A stretch of DNA of 64,000 nucleotides from JAVVHH01 sp965199585. GTDB taxonomy: Bacteria; Pseudomonadota; Alphaproteobacteria; Acetobacterales; Acetobacteraceae. The stretch spans positions 1,488,001 through 1,552,000 of the forward strand of contig CBDASI010000002.1 of NCBI GenBank assembly GCA_965199585.1, read 5' to 3'. The translations under genes and the position numbers were made by a program. Shown in pieces: positions 44,985 to 53,745 of this stretch; the first letter of the stretch is position 1; each line of letters opens with the position of its first letter. The notes below the pieces were generated by a model. That model worked only from the letters and a program-made list of their open reading frames with translations. It was not told where the DNA came from and did not search any database.

Positions 44985-46112
44985 CTACTTGGGGGCGACT
45001 TCGAACTTGCCGCCCTGCATCATCAGGACGACGACGCCTGCGGTGCTGCCGGGGTCGCGGTGGTCGGTGAAGGTGAACGGACCCATCACGCCGTCATACT
45101 TGGTGGCGAGCAGGGCGGCGTGCAGCTTCTCGTTCTCCGTGCCGCCGGCCTTCTCGATGGCGGCGGCGGCAATGTGCATGGTGTCAAACGCCTGGGCGGC
45201 GAACTGGTCGGGCGGGCGGTTGTACTTGGCCTGGAAGGCGGTGACGAATGCCTTGTTGGCCGGGTCGTCCTTGCCGATGAACCAGGGGCTGCCGACGATC
45301 AGGCCGTCGGCAGCGGGGCCGGCGATCTCGCCGAGCTTGGGCGAGTTGCTGCCGTTGCCGCCGATGAACAGCGTTTCCTTGCCGAAGCCGAGCTCGCGCG
45401 CCTTGAGCAGCACGCCGGACACGGGCTCGACCAGCGCCGAGATACCGACCGCGTCGGGCTTGAGGCCCTTGATCTTGGTGAGCTGGGCGCTGAAATCGGC
45501 ATCCTTGCTGCCGAAGCTCTCGATGGTGACGATGGTCAGCCCGGCCTTTTCCGCCGCGGCCTTCATGGTGTCGAAGCCCGACTTACTGAACGCGTCGTCG
45601 TTGGCGTACATCAGCGCGATGGTTTTGACGCCGCGGTTCTTGGCGTAGGCCAGCGTGACCGGGATGACGTCGCTCTCCGGCAGGCTGGTGCGGAATACCC
45701 AGTTACCGATATCGGTGATCCCGACGGCGGTGGTCGACGTGCCGATGATGGGGATCTTGCGCTCGTTGACCACGGGGCCGACGGCGAACATCTCGTTGGA
45801 TAGGGTCGGCCCGATGATCAGCGACACCTTGTCGCGGCCGATCAGCTTGCGGGCGGCGTTGATCGCCTGGTCTTTGTTGCCGGCGCTGTCCTCGACCGTC
45901 AGGTTGATGAAGCGGCCGCCGAGGATGCCCTTCTTGTTGATGTCGTCCAGCGCCAGGTCGAGGCCAGCCTTGATGGCGATGCCGTAGGCCGCACTCGGCC
46001 CGGTCAGGATCTCGACGGCGCCGACCGCGAACGGACCACCTCCCTCAGCGAACGCGCTCGGGGAGACCGCGAGGGCGGCGGCGGTGGCAAGCAACAGCGT
46101 GCGACGATTCAT
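44985..46112 (-). CDS. ABC transporter substrate-binding protein, branched-chain amino acid type
   Basis: 375 aa periplasmic binding protein with a signal peptide at residues 1-22 (cleavage after 'SAFA'). The Peripla_BP_6 fold is marked by 'AVGAVEILTGPSAAYGIAIK' (about 30-49), 'VEDSAGNKDQAINAARKLIG' and 'VSLIIGPTLSNEMFAVGPV'. It most likely serves the livHMGF transporter encoded nearby, but the ligand could be an amino acid, amide, urea or aromatic acid. A two-gene minus-strand unit with the YghU protein seems likely. Confidence 0.93.
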   Translation of the reverse strand: MNRRTLLLATAAALAVSPSAFAEGGGPFAVGAVEILTGPSAAYGIAIKAGLDLALDDINKKGILGGRFINLTVEDSAGNKDQAINAARKLIGRDKVSLIIGPTLSNEMFAVGPVVNERKIPIIGTSTTAVGITDIGNWVFRTSLPESDVIPVTLAYAKNRGVKTIALMYANDDAFSKSGFDTMKAAAEKAGLTIVTIESFGSKDADFSAQLTKIKGLKPDAVGISALVEPVSGVLLKARELGFGKETLFIGGNGSNSPKLGEIAGPAADGLIVGSPWFIGKDDPANKAFVTAFQAKYNRPPDQFAAQAFDTMHIAAAAIEKAGGTENEKLHAALLATKYDGVMGPFTFTDHRDPGSTAGVVVLMMQGGKFEVAPK

Positions 46113-46178
46113 TTCGGTCGTTTCTCCTATTGCCGCGCAAGCTAGCGGAATCGACCGGCCTTCGCCAGATTGCGGCCC

Positions 46179-46994
46179 ATGACCCGCCTATGCGTCGCCA
46201 CGTGGAACATCAACTCCCTCCGCCTGCGGGCCCCGCTCCTCGACAAACTGCGCGACACGCTCGACCCGGACGTCATCTGCCTGCAGGAGACCAAGGTGCC
46301 GGACGATCTGTTCCCCGACGGCGTGCCTGGCGACCTCGGCTACCCCCACGTCGTGCGCCGCGGCATGAAGGGCTATAACGGCGTCGCGATCCTGTCGCGA
46401 CTGCCGATCGTGGCGCATGAGGACCCGCCAAACTGGTGCGAGAAAGGCGACTGCCGGCACATCGGCGCCACGCTGCAGACGCCCTCCGGCCCGCTCGAGA
46501 TCCACGATTTCTATGTCCCGGCCGGCGGCGACATCCCCGACCCGGCGCTCAACGTGAAGTTCGCCCACAAGCTCGCCTTCGTCGCCGAGGCCACCAACTG
46601 GTTCGCCGCCCGCCGCTCATCGCTCGATCTCGGCCGCACCATTTTGGTCGGGGACCTCAACATCGCGCCGCTCGAGCACGACGTCTGGAGCCACAAGCAG
46701 CTGCTCGGCGTCGTCAGCCACACGCCGATCGAGGTCGAGGTGCTGAACGCCTGGCGCGACACCGCCTTCGCCGACGCGGTGCGGCATTTCGTGCCGGAGG
46801 ACGAGAAGCTCTACACCTGGTGGTCCTACCGCAACCAGGATTGGCGCCGTAGCAATCGCGGCCGCCGGCTGGATCACATCTGGGTCACGCCCGATCTCGT
46901 CCCCTGCCTGACCCGGCACGAAATACTCGTCGATGCCCGCGACTGGGAGCGCACATCGGACCACGTGCCGGTCAGCGTGGAGCTCGATCTGTGA
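46179..46994 (+). CDS. xthA: Exodeoxyribonuclease III
   Basis: 271 aa AP endonuclease/3' exonuclease for base-excision repair. The ordered motifs are 'ATWNINSLRLRAPLL' (about 6-20), 'ICLQETKVPDDL' (catalytic Glu, about 37), 'ILVGDLNIAPLEHDVW' (about 155), 'LDHIWVTPDL' and 'TSDHVPVSVEL' at the C-terminus. The ATG at 46179 is chosen over a TTG three codons upstream. The YghU/binding-protein unit is divergent. Confidence 0.95.
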   Translation: MTRLCVATWNINSLRLRAPLLDKLRDTLDPDVICLQETKVPDDLFPDGVPGDLGYPHVVRRGMKGYNGVAILSRLPIVAHEDPPNWCEKGDCRHIGATLQTPSGPLEIHDFYVPAGGDIPDPALNVKFAHKLAFVAEATNWFAARRSSLDLGRTILVGDLNIAPLEHDVWSHKQLLGVVSHTPIEVEVLNAWRDTAFADAVRHFVPEDEKLYTWWSYRNQDWRRSNRGRRLDHIWVTPDLVPCLTRHEILVDARDWERTSDHVPVSVELDL

Positions 46995-47149
46995 GCGGAG
47001 ACGCGTTCAGCCGTAGACAGAAAGCGAAACGAAAGACAAATTGCGCAGCATAATTGCGCCTCCGGCGTGGTCCGGTATTCAGGGAACCTCCGCACCGGTG
47101 ATATGGACGCTCGACCCTTGTCCGAACGACCGAGAGCCTGAGGATACCG

Positions 47150-47359
47150 ATGGTGGCCAGCGTAGATCTACAGTTGATGACGCTCTCCAGCCGGGCGGGG
47201 ATCGGTGTGTCGACCAAGGATGGCCACGTCTTCATGGCCTTCGACACCGATGGCGACCTCATCGACATCACGATGACGAAGGACCAGGCCGAGGAACTCG
47301 GCAACAAGCTGCTCCAGGCGGCAATTTCTTCGAATAGGTCACACTGGTCGCAGCGGTGA
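47150..47359 (+). CDS. Small hypothetical protein (69 aa)
   Basis: Unrecognised small protein. It has an alternating hydrophobic pattern 'GHVFMAFDTDGDLIDITMTK' (about 25-44) followed by an amphipathic helix 'DQAEELGNKLLQAA', suggesting a compact alpha/beta fold. The start ATG at 47150 has GAGG-like sequence seven bases before it. It stands alone between xthA and the YdcF-type gene. Being short, it could be spurious, but the codon pattern and fold look genuine. Confidence 0.5.
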   Translation: MVASVDLQLMTLSSRAGIGVSTKDGHVFMAFDTDGDLIDITMTKDQAEELGNKLLQAAISSNRSHWSQR

Positions 47360-47522
47360 CTGCAGGTGCGACGTCAATGACCGTGGAGCGAGCGTAAGCC
47401 CTCAGGGGCTGCTCTACACCGCGAGTTTGTGCCAGGCCGGTTTCAGCGATATGTCTTGGGCGGATGGCGCGCGGGATAGCTCTGCCGGTACGATTTCCGT
47501 TTCCCGGCGAACTGCCGGCAGG

Positions 47523-47561
47523 TCGATCGTCTGGACATCGATCGTCTGGACATCGATCGTC
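47523..47561 (+). repeat. Short tandem repeat, 15-bp unit, 2.6 copies
   Basis: The unit TCGATCGTCTGGACA occurs twice perfectly, followed by nine bases of a third copy. It lies just before the chosen start of the YdcF-type gene. If translation began upstream in the same frame it would encode 'SIVWTSIVWTSIVEV'. Confidence 0.8.
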
Positions 47562-47570
47562 GAGGTGCTG

Positions 47571-48299
47571 ATGCCGCCGGCGATCTTAGCGGTGTTGGCC
47601 GCGATCCTACTCGCCGCCGGACGCCGCCGTTGGGCGGTGATCATCATGATGGCTCTGGTGCTGCTCTCGGTTGAGGGCGTCGCGCATGTCCTCGTCACGC
47701 CGTTGCTGCGATACAAGCCAGGAAGCGATGCGGCTACCCCGGGAGCCATTATCGTCCTGGCCAGCGGATTGCCGGAGTGGCTGGACACGTCGCGCACCGT
47801 CCCTGGCCTGGAGACATTGAAAAGCCTGCGCACCGCCGCGGCGGTGCATCGGCGCACCGGGTTGCCGGTCCTCGTCAGCGGTGCCCGGGTCGCGGATAAC
47901 GGCGCCCCGGTCGCCGACGCCATGGCGGCCAGCCTGGACGCGGATTTCGGCGTGCCTGTCCTGTGGCGGGAAGCGGCATCGACCAATCTGTGGCAGAGCG
48001 CGTCCGCCACCGCCGGCATCCTGCGCGGTGCCGGAATTTCCACCGTCTACCTGGTCGCACAGCCTTGGGAGATGCGGCTCGGCGCGTCGGTATTCGGGGC
48101 CGCCGGGCTGCGGGTGACGCCGGCGCCGGTGCCGTATCGGCGGCAACGGACGCTCGACTGGACCGGTTTCGTCGCGTTCACGCCGGCCTGGCTGGAGAGC
48201 GCGATCGCGATCCGCCAGTGGGCCGGGCTGGCGTGTCAGGCGATGCCGCTCTGCGTCGCGTGGATGCGCGACCCGGCGGTCACACCGGGTCCCAGCTGA
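47571..48299 (+). CDS. YdcF family (DUF218) membrane-anchored protein
   Basis: 242 aa. One or two N-terminal membrane helices (about residues 2-38) precede a DUF218 domain: 'GAIIVLASGLPEW' (about 58), 'AAVHRRTGLPVLVSGARVAD', 'EAASTNLWQSASATAGIL' (the S.NT.EN-like motif, about 139) and 'VYLVAQPWEMRLGASVFGAA'. Family members include SanA and ElyC and are linked to envelope maintenance; the biochemical activity is unclear. ATG 47571 has GAGG five bases upstream; earlier in-frame starts would add a repeat-encoded extension. The 3' end overlaps the convergent SDR gene by 20 bases. Confidence 0.85.
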   Translation: MPPAILAVLAAILLAAGRRRWAVIIMMALVLLSVEGVAHVLVTPLLRYKPGSDAATPGAIIVLASGLPEWLDTSRTVPGLETLKSLRTAAAVHRRTGLPVLVSGARVADNGAPVADAMAASLDADFGVPVLWREAASTNLWQSASATAGILRGAGISTVYLVAQPWEMRLGASVFGAAGLRVTPAPVPYRRQRTLDWTGFVAFTPAWLESAIAIRQWAGLACQAMPLCVAWMRDPAVTPGPS

Positions 48300-49188
48300 A
48301 AACGTCGGCGCTGCGGTCGAGCGGGACGTAGCTCGCCTTCAGCGCGGGGGCGCCATGGTCGGCGATGGTCTCCGGCGTCCATCCCTCGCCGCGATGCACG
48401 CTCTTGAGCGGCCGGCTCTGGCCCATCAGCGCGATCTCGTTGTAGCGGGTGGCGAAGATCTGGCCCGTCACGTCGCGCGCCGCGTCGGAAGCGAGATAGA
48501 CCGCCATCGGCGCGTTCTTGTCCGGCGTCATCTGCTGCAGCTTCGCAACGCGGGCCTGCTGCTCCGGCGTCTCGGCCGGGATCGAGCTGGTCATCCGGCT
48601 CCAGGCGAACGGCGCGATGCAGTTGCTGCGCACGCCGTAGCGCTGCATGTCGAGCGCGATGGATTTGGACAGCGCGGTGATGCCGAGCTTGGCCGCCGAG
48701 TAGTTCGCCTGGCCGAAATTGCCGATCAGGCCGGAGGTGCTGGTCATGTGGACGTAGGCGCCGGAGTTCTGCTCGCGGAAATGCGGCGCTGCGGCGCGGC
48801 TGACGAAGAAGGTGCCGTTGAGGTGGACGTTGATCACGTCGAGCCAGTCTTCAGGCGACATCTTGTGGAAGATGACGTCGCGCAGGATGCCGGCATTGTT
48901 GACCACGATGTCCACACGGCCGAACGCATCCATCCCAGCCTGCACGATGCGTTGTGCCGAGGCCCAGTCGGCCACGCTATCGCGGCTGGTCACCGCACGG
49001 CCGCCGCGTTGCTCGATGATCTGCCTGGTCTGCTCGCCCGGCGTCTCGGACAGCCCCTCGCCGGTCAGTGACGCCCCGATGTCGTTGACGACGACCGCCG
49101 CGCCGGCCAACGCCATCGCGATGGCGATCTCGCGCCCGATCCCACCACCGGCGCCGGTGACGATCGCGACCTTACCTTCAAGCAACAT
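48280..49188 (-). CDS. Short-chain dehydrogenase/reductase (SDR)
   Basis: 302 aa. The cofactor motif is 'VAIVTGAGGGIGREIAIAMA' (about 7-26), 'DIVVNNAGILRDVIFHKMS' follows near 100, and the catalytic Ser and YxxxK are in 'HMTSTSGLIGNFGQ' and 'NYSAAKLGITALSK' (about 165). The long C-terminal tail and overall pattern resemble the dehydrogenase domain of multifunctional beta-oxidation proteins, so a 3-hydroxyacyl-CoA is a reasonable substrate guess. ATG 49188 has GGAGG nine bases upstream; a longer upstream reading is not needed. Confidence 0.92.
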   Translation of the reverse strand: MLLEGKVAIVTGAGGGIGREIAIAMALAGAAVVVNDIGASLTGEGLSETPGEQTRQIIEQRGGRAVTSRDSVADWASAQRIVQAGMDAFGRVDIVVNNAGILRDVIFHKMSPEDWLDVINVHLNGTFFVSRAAAPHFREQNSGAYVHMTSTSGLIGNFGQANYSAAKLGITALSKSIALDMQRYGVRSNCIAPFAWSRMTSSIPAETPEQQARVAKLQQMTPDKNAPMAVYLASDAARDVTGQIFATRYNEIALMGQSRPLKSVHRGEGWTPETIADHGAPALKASYVPLDRSADVFSWDPV

Positions 49189-49410
49189 CTGCAAAATCCT
49201 CCCTATGATTGGATCGTAGCTCGGGCCGGCCCGGCTGTCGCCAGTATCGGAATCGTGAACGAGCAGCTCTGGATGGAAGTCGGTGCACATCCTAATTGTC
49301 TCGCGTCGGCAATTACTCCACTCGCTCGGCGCGTGGACTCGAAACCAACTAAGTAATCCAAACGCGAATACATCGCGCGTGAAAGAAACTCAGTTCGAGG
49401 AGTATGGCAG

Positions 49411-49728
49411 ATGCGTAAGTTGATTCTGGTCGGTCCGTGTTTGTTTCTGTTGGGCGCCTGCACGAGCACGGCGAACGTTCCGCCGATCGTGTCATGGAGC
49501 TACGGCGCGGGGAATGGCGACGGCGTGCAGTATCAGGGGCCGCCTCCCAAGTATTCGTTCAACTACGGTGCCGGCGCCGACGTTCCAGTGAGCAGCGGCG
49601 CCAAGCCGACCATGAGTTATGGATACGGTGGCGAGAGCACGACGGGCGACATGGTCCAAATGACCGCGCCGGAGAAGCAGCAACTCGCCGCGCCGGCACC
49701 CAAGCCGAACGCCAACACGCATAGTTGA
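49411..49728 (+). CDS. Small lipoprotein with Tyr-Gly repeats
   Basis: 105 aa. Signal peptide with a lipobox 'LFLLGACTST' (Cys at about 17), so it is probably anchored in the outer or inner membrane. The mature part has three degenerate repeats: 'SWSYGAGNGDG', 'SFNYGAGADVP' and 'MSYGYGGEST'. It ends in a Pro/Ala-rich tail. No family is recognised. GAGGAG lies eight bases before ATG. The SDR gene is divergent, with 222 bases between starts. Confidence 0.75.
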   Translation: MRKLILVGPCLFLLGACTSTANVPPIVSWSYGAGNGDGVQYQGPPPKYSFNYGAGADVPVSSGAKPTMSYGYGGESTTGDMVQMTAPEKQQLAAPAPKPNANTHS

Positions 49729-49736
49729 GCGGTCGT

Positions 49737-50918
49737 TCAGGCCGCCTTCTGCCGCGCCAAGGTGCGGTAGGTGGCGGTCTCGAACGCCGTGAAAGCGTCG
49801 ATCGCGGCCGGGTCGACGAAGGGAAGTACCTGACTGGCCCAGAACCCGGCGACCCTCTTGGTCCGATCGATCCAGAAATAGAGATTTGCCAGTCCGGCCC
49901 AAGCCAGCGAGCCGGCTGCTCGTCCGGTCGGGGCCGCTTCGTCATTGATCATGAAGCTGAGTCCCCAAGATTTCGGCATGCCGGGGAAGAACTCCGCGTC
50001 GTTCGACAAATGGCGCATCACGCCGGGCAACATGGTCACCTTAAGGTCACCCATGGCGTTCTGCGCCGCCATCCGCACCGTTTCCGGCTGCAACACGCCG
50101 CCGCCGTCGCCCAGCCACATCCGCAGGAAGCGGGCATAGTCCGGCGCGGTCGAGTACATGCCGCCGCCGCCGCGGTCCCATGTAGGCGGCGGCGGCAACG
50201 CCGTGCGGTGCGCCGCCGTCAGGGTGCCGTCCGGGCTGCGCTGATGCACGGTCGCCAGGCGCTCGCCCATCGTGCCAGTAAGCGAGAAGCCGGTGTCGGC
50301 CATCCCCAACGGGTCCAGCACGTGCTGGCGTAGGTAGGTGCCGAGGCGTTGGCCGGTGAGGGCCTCGACGATCAGGCCGGCCCACTCGATATTGGCGCCA
50401 TATTGCCAGCGCTGACCGGGGTCGAACAGCAGCGGGGTGAGCAGCGTCTCGGGCCCGTCGGTCAGGCGGGCGCGGCCGGAGAGCTCGGCCAGCCTACGGT
50501 AGTGCGGGTCGCAGAAATCGTAGCCGAACCCGGCGGTATGGGTCAGCAACATGCGCAGCGTGATGTCCCGCTTGGGCGCGCGCAGGATCGGGGTGTCGGC
50601 GGCGTCGTAGCCGTCGAGGACCTGAACGGTGCCGAGTGCGGGAATGTAGTCCTTGGCCGGGGCATCGAGCTCGAGCCGCCCGGTCTCGACGAGTTGCAGG
50701 ACGGCGGTGGCGGTGATCGGCTTGGTGGCGGAGTAGATCGCGAACACCGTGTCGAGCGTCATCGGCGCGTCCATGCCTTGCGCGCGGACGCCGGCGGCGC
50801 CTTCGTAAAGGGTGCCGTGCCGGTCCGTCGCGATGGCGACAACCCCGGGGACGCCAGGCGTGCCGTCGACCGCCTTCGCCAATGCGCGATCGCCTGCCGC
50901 TTGAAGCTCGCTGGTCAT
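49737..50918 (-). CDS. Serine hydrolase, class C beta-lactamase-like (EstB type)
   Basis: 393 aa. The catalytic SxxK is in 'TVFAIYSATKPITATAVLQL' (about 57-76), and the Tyr motif is 'RWQYGANIEWAGLIVEALTG' (about 172). 'RMLLTHTAGFGYDF' is the typical second-shell motif (LLTHTSGL). No signal peptide is visible, so it is cytoplasmic; family members are mostly esterases, and an antibiotic-hydrolysing role is unlikely. It ends 8 bases from the convergent lipoprotein gene. Confidence 0.9.
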   Translation of the reverse strand: MTSELQAAGDRALAKAVDGTPGVPGVVAIATDRHGTLYEGAAGVRAQGMDAPMTLDTVFAIYSATKPITATAVLQLVETGRLELDAPAKDYIPALGTVQVLDGYDAADTPILRAPKRDITLRMLLTHTAGFGYDFCDPHYRRLAELSGRARLTDGPETLLTPLLFDPGQRWQYGANIEWAGLIVEALTGQRLGTYLRQHVLDPLGMADTGFSLTGTMGERLATVHQRSPDGTLTAAHRTALPPPPTWDRGGGGMYSTAPDYARFLRMWLGDGGGVLQPETVRMAAQNAMGDLKVTMLPGVMRHLSNDAEFFPGMPKSWGLSFMINDEAAPTGRAAGSLAWAGLANLYFWIDRTKRVAGFWASQVLPFVDPAAIDAFTAFETATYRTLARQKAA

Positions 50919-50950
50919 GCCGCCCTCACGTTCGTTGGGCGTAGGCTAGC

Positions 50951-52513
50951 TCAGTGTCGGAAGTGGCGCATCCCCGTCATCACCATCGCGACCCCGGCCT
51001 TGTCGGCGGCGTCGATGACCTCCTGGTCGCGCATGGAGCCGCCGGGCTGGATGACGGCAGTGGCGCCGGCGGCGATGGCGGCTTCGAGCCCGTCGGCGAA
51101 GGGGAAGAACGCGTCAGAGGCGACGACGCTGCCTTCGGTGAGCGGGCGGTCCAACCCGGCGGCCTTGGCGGCTTCGGCGCCCTTCCAGCCGGCGATGCGG
51201 GCGCTGTCGACGCGACTCATCTGGCCGGCGCCGATGCCGGTGGTGGCGCCGTCGCGGGCGTAGATGATGGCGTTGGATTTGACGTGCTTGCAGACGCGGA
51301 AGGCGAAGAGGAGGTCGCGCATCTCGGACCGGTTGGGCGCGCGTTGCGTGACGACGCGCAGGGCGTCGGCCTCGACACGGCCAGCGTCGCGGGATTGGGC
51401 GAGGAAGCCGCCGGCGACCGTGCGGATGGTCAGGCCGGGCGCGGCCGGGTCGGGCACGCCGCCGGTGAGCAGGAGGCGGAGGTTCTTCTTGCGCGACAGG
51501 ATCGCCTGGGCGGCCTCGTCGGCGTCGGGGGCGATGATGACCTCGGTGAAGATGGCGGCAATGCGCTCGGCGGCGGCCACGTCGAGCACCCGGTTGACGG
51601 CGACGATGCCGCCGAAGGCGCTGGTGGGGTCACAGCGCAATGCGAGGTCCAACGCCTCGGCCAGCGACCCGGCCGTTGCCACGCCGCAGGGGTTGGCGTG
51701 CTTGATGATGGCGACGGTCGGGCCGTCGAACTCGGCGACGCACTCGAAGGCGGCGTCGGTGTCGTTGAGATTGTTGTAGCTCAGCTCCTTGCCCTGCACC
51801 TGGCGCGCGGTGGCGACGCCGGGGCGGGTGCCGTTCACGTAGAAAGCGGCCTGCTGGTGCGGGTTCTCGCCGTAGCGGAGGTCCTGGCGCTTGGTGCCGG
51901 AGAGGGTCATGCGCTCGGGCAGGCCAGTGTCGCGCGCGAACCAGGCGGCGATGGCGGCGTCGTAGGCGGCGGTGCGGGCATAGGCTGCGCCGGCCAGGCG
52001 GGTGCGCTGTTCGGCGGTGGTGCCGCCGGACTCGAGGGCGGCGATGATGTCGGGGTATTGCGCCGGGTCGGTGAGGACGACGACGTGGGGCGCGTTCTTG
52101 GCGGCGGCCCGGATCAAAGCGGGGCCGCCGATGTCGATGTTCTCGACGCAGTCGTCGGGCGCGGCGCCGGAGGCCACGGTGGCCTCGAACGGGTAGAGGT
52201 TGACGCAGACCAGGTCGATCGGCGCGATGGCGTGCTCCTCCATCTGTCGCACGTGCTCCGGCAGGTCGCGGCGGCCGAGGATGCCGCCATGGATCTGCGG
52301 CACCAGCGTCTTGACCCGGCCGTCAAGGATCTCCGGGAAGCCGGTGTGCGCCGACACCTCGGTGACGGCGATACCGGCATCGCGCAGCGCCTTGGCCGAG
52401 CCGCCGGTGGACAGGATCTCGGCGCCGTGGGCGATCAGGGCGCGGCCAAGATCGAGCAGGCCGCTCTTGTCGGAGACGGAGATCAGGGCGCGGCGGACGG
52501 GAATCTGGCTCAT
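50951..52513 (-). CDS. purH: Bifunctional AICAR formyltransferase/IMP cyclohydrolase
   Basis: 520 aa. It catalyses the last two steps of IMP synthesis. The N-terminal IMP cyclohydrolase (MGS-like) has 'ALISVSDKSGLLDLGRAL' (about 9-26) and 'DGRVKTLVPQIHGGILGRR'. The C-terminal transformylase has 'RYGENPHQQAAFYV' (about 213), 'VAIIKHANPCGVATAGSLAE' (about 265; Lys-His catalytic pair) and 'SVVASDAFFPFADGLEAAIA'. The next gene on the strand begins upstream of its own terminus by 15 bases. Confidence 0.97.
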   Translation of the reverse strand: MSQIPVRRALISVSDKSGLLDLGRALIAHGAEILSTGGSAKALRDAGIAVTEVSAHTGFPEILDGRVKTLVPQIHGGILGRRDLPEHVRQMEEHAIAPIDLVCVNLYPFEATVASGAAPDDCVENIDIGGPALIRAAAKNAPHVVVLTDPAQYPDIIAALESGGTTAEQRTRLAGAAYARTAAYDAAIAAWFARDTGLPERMTLSGTKRQDLRYGENPHQQAAFYVNGTRPGVATARQVQGKELSYNNLNDTDAAFECVAEFDGPTVAIIKHANPCGVATAGSLAEALDLALRCDPTSAFGGIVAVNRVLDVAAAERIAAIFTEVIIAPDADEAAQAILSRKKNLRLLLTGGVPDPAAPGLTIRTVAGGFLAQSRDAGRVEADALRVVTQRAPNRSEMRDLLFAFRVCKHVKSNAIIYARDGATTGIGAGQMSRVDSARIAGWKGAEAAKAAGLDRPLTEGSVVASDAFFPFADGLEAAIAAGATAVIQPGGSMRDQEVIDAADKAGVAMVMTGMRHFRH

Positions 52514-52528
52514 GCGGGCGCCATAACG

Positions 52529-53632
52529 CTACAGGCCCAGCAGGTCCAGGGTTCGTTCGACGACGGCGTGCTCAGTATATAGGTCGAGCGCGCGCAATCG
52601 GCCGGCCTCGCCCATCCGCGCCCGCAGCCCGGCGTCGGCCGCGAGCCGGGCGAGCACCGCGGCCAATGGCGCGACTGTGCCGGGCGGGACCAGCAGGCCG
52701 GTGACGCCGTCGACCACCTGTTCGCGGGGGCCGCGGATGTCGGTAGCCACGACCGGCAGCCCGGTGAGCATCGCCTCGATCACCGACATCGGTAGGCCCT
52801 CGAAATGGCTCGGTAGCGTGAAGATGTCCGATGCCGCCAGGATCGCTGGCACGTCGCGCCGATAGCCAAGGCGGCGCACCCGCAGCCCGAGCCCGGCCAT
52901 GGCAAACACCGTCTCCATGTCGGCGCCGTGATCCGACGCCAGGCGCTCGCCGACAACCCATAGCTCGGCCCCCGGCACCTCGGCCATCGCGGCCAGCAAC
53001 TCCGGATAGCCCTTGTGACGCACCAGCCGCGAGACGATCACCACCACCGGCACGTCGTCGGCGACGTCGAGCTCGGCGCGAATGCGGGCGCGGGCCGCCG
53101 GGTCCGGATGGAAGCGGGCCGGGTCGCGGCCGTTGCCGACCGGAATGGCGTCCCGCGCGATCCAGAGGCGGCGGGCGTCGGCGGCCTCTTCGGTCGAGAC
53201 GGTCAGCGTCAGGTCGGTCAGACGGCCGCCGACCCACTCCATCGCTAGGCCGAGCGCGCGGCGGGGCCAGGGGCCGGGCTGGTTGAACAGGAAGCCGTGG
53301 CACGTGTAGGCGACACGCGGCACGCCGGCGATGCGGGCGGCCAGGCGGGCGACGAATCCGCTGATCGGCATATGCGCGTGCACCAGATCCGGCCTCTCGC
53401 GCCGCAGCAGTCGCACCATGGCCCACAGCGCCACCCATTGCGCCCGCGGCGACAGCGAGCGCGCCAGCGGCAGCGCCTCGACTCGCAGCCCCTCGGCGCG
53501 GACCTCGTCGAGCAGCGCGCCGTCGGCCGAGACGCCCAGCACGTCGTGTCCCCGGTCCCGCGCGCCCCGCATCAGCGGCAGCAGGAAGTGCCGTAGCGAG
53601 AAATCCACGTTGGTGACTTCGACGATCTTCAC
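52529..53632 (-). CDS. GT4 family glycosyltransferase
   Basis: 367 aa. The N-terminal acceptor domain starts 'VKIVEVTNVDFSLRHFLLPL' and holds 'PDLVHAHMPISGFVARLAAR'. The C-terminal donor domain has 'VVIVSRLVRHKGYPELL' (about 210) and 'FTLPSHFEGLPMSVIEAMLT' (about 275), the E-x7-E motif. It is probably involved in surface polysaccharide or lipopolysaccharide. GTG 53632 is taken as start, since longer readings run into a palindromic repeat. It follows no other polysaccharide gene, being upstream of purH. Confidence 0.9.
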   Translation of the reverse strand: MKIVEVTNVDFSLRHFLLPLMRGARDRGHDVLGVSADGALLDEVRAEGLRVEALPLARSLSPRAQWVALWAMVRLLRRERPDLVHAHMPISGFVARLAARIAGVPRVAYTCHGFLFNQPGPWPRRALGLAMEWVGGRLTDLTLTVSTEEAADARRLWIARDAIPVGNGRDPARFHPDPAARARIRAELDVADDVPVVVIVSRLVRHKGYPELLAAMAEVPGAELWVVGERLASDHGADMETVFAMAGLGLRVRRLGYRRDVPAILAASDIFTLPSHFEGLPMSVIEAMLTGLPVVATDIRGPREQVVDGVTGLLVPPGTVAPLAAVLARLAADAGLRARMGEAGRLRALDLYTEHAVVERTLDLLGL

Positions 53633-53657
53633 GCGCCGGTTTGAGCACGACGCTCCA

Positions 53658-53701
53658 GTCATCGCGAGCCGTCTTCGGCGCCGCGCTGCGCTCGCGATGA
53701 C
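53658..53701. repeat. Long inverted repeat of the dispersed palindromic family
   Basis: Arms GTCATCGCGAGC (53658-53669) and GCTCGCGATGAC (53690-53701) enclose a 20-base GC-rich loop. The core is similar to the repeat at 14479-14516. It lies between the divergent GT4 and LysR genes, 26 bases upstream of the GT4 start. Confidence 0.7.
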
Positions 53702-53745
53702 AGCGGAAGGTTGCCGGCGTGGGTCCATGCACGTTACCCAAGGCT

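Noticed and set aside
47523..47561. CRISPR-like array
   Set aside because: Repeats are contiguous, 15 bp, with no spacers; it is a simple tandem repeat.
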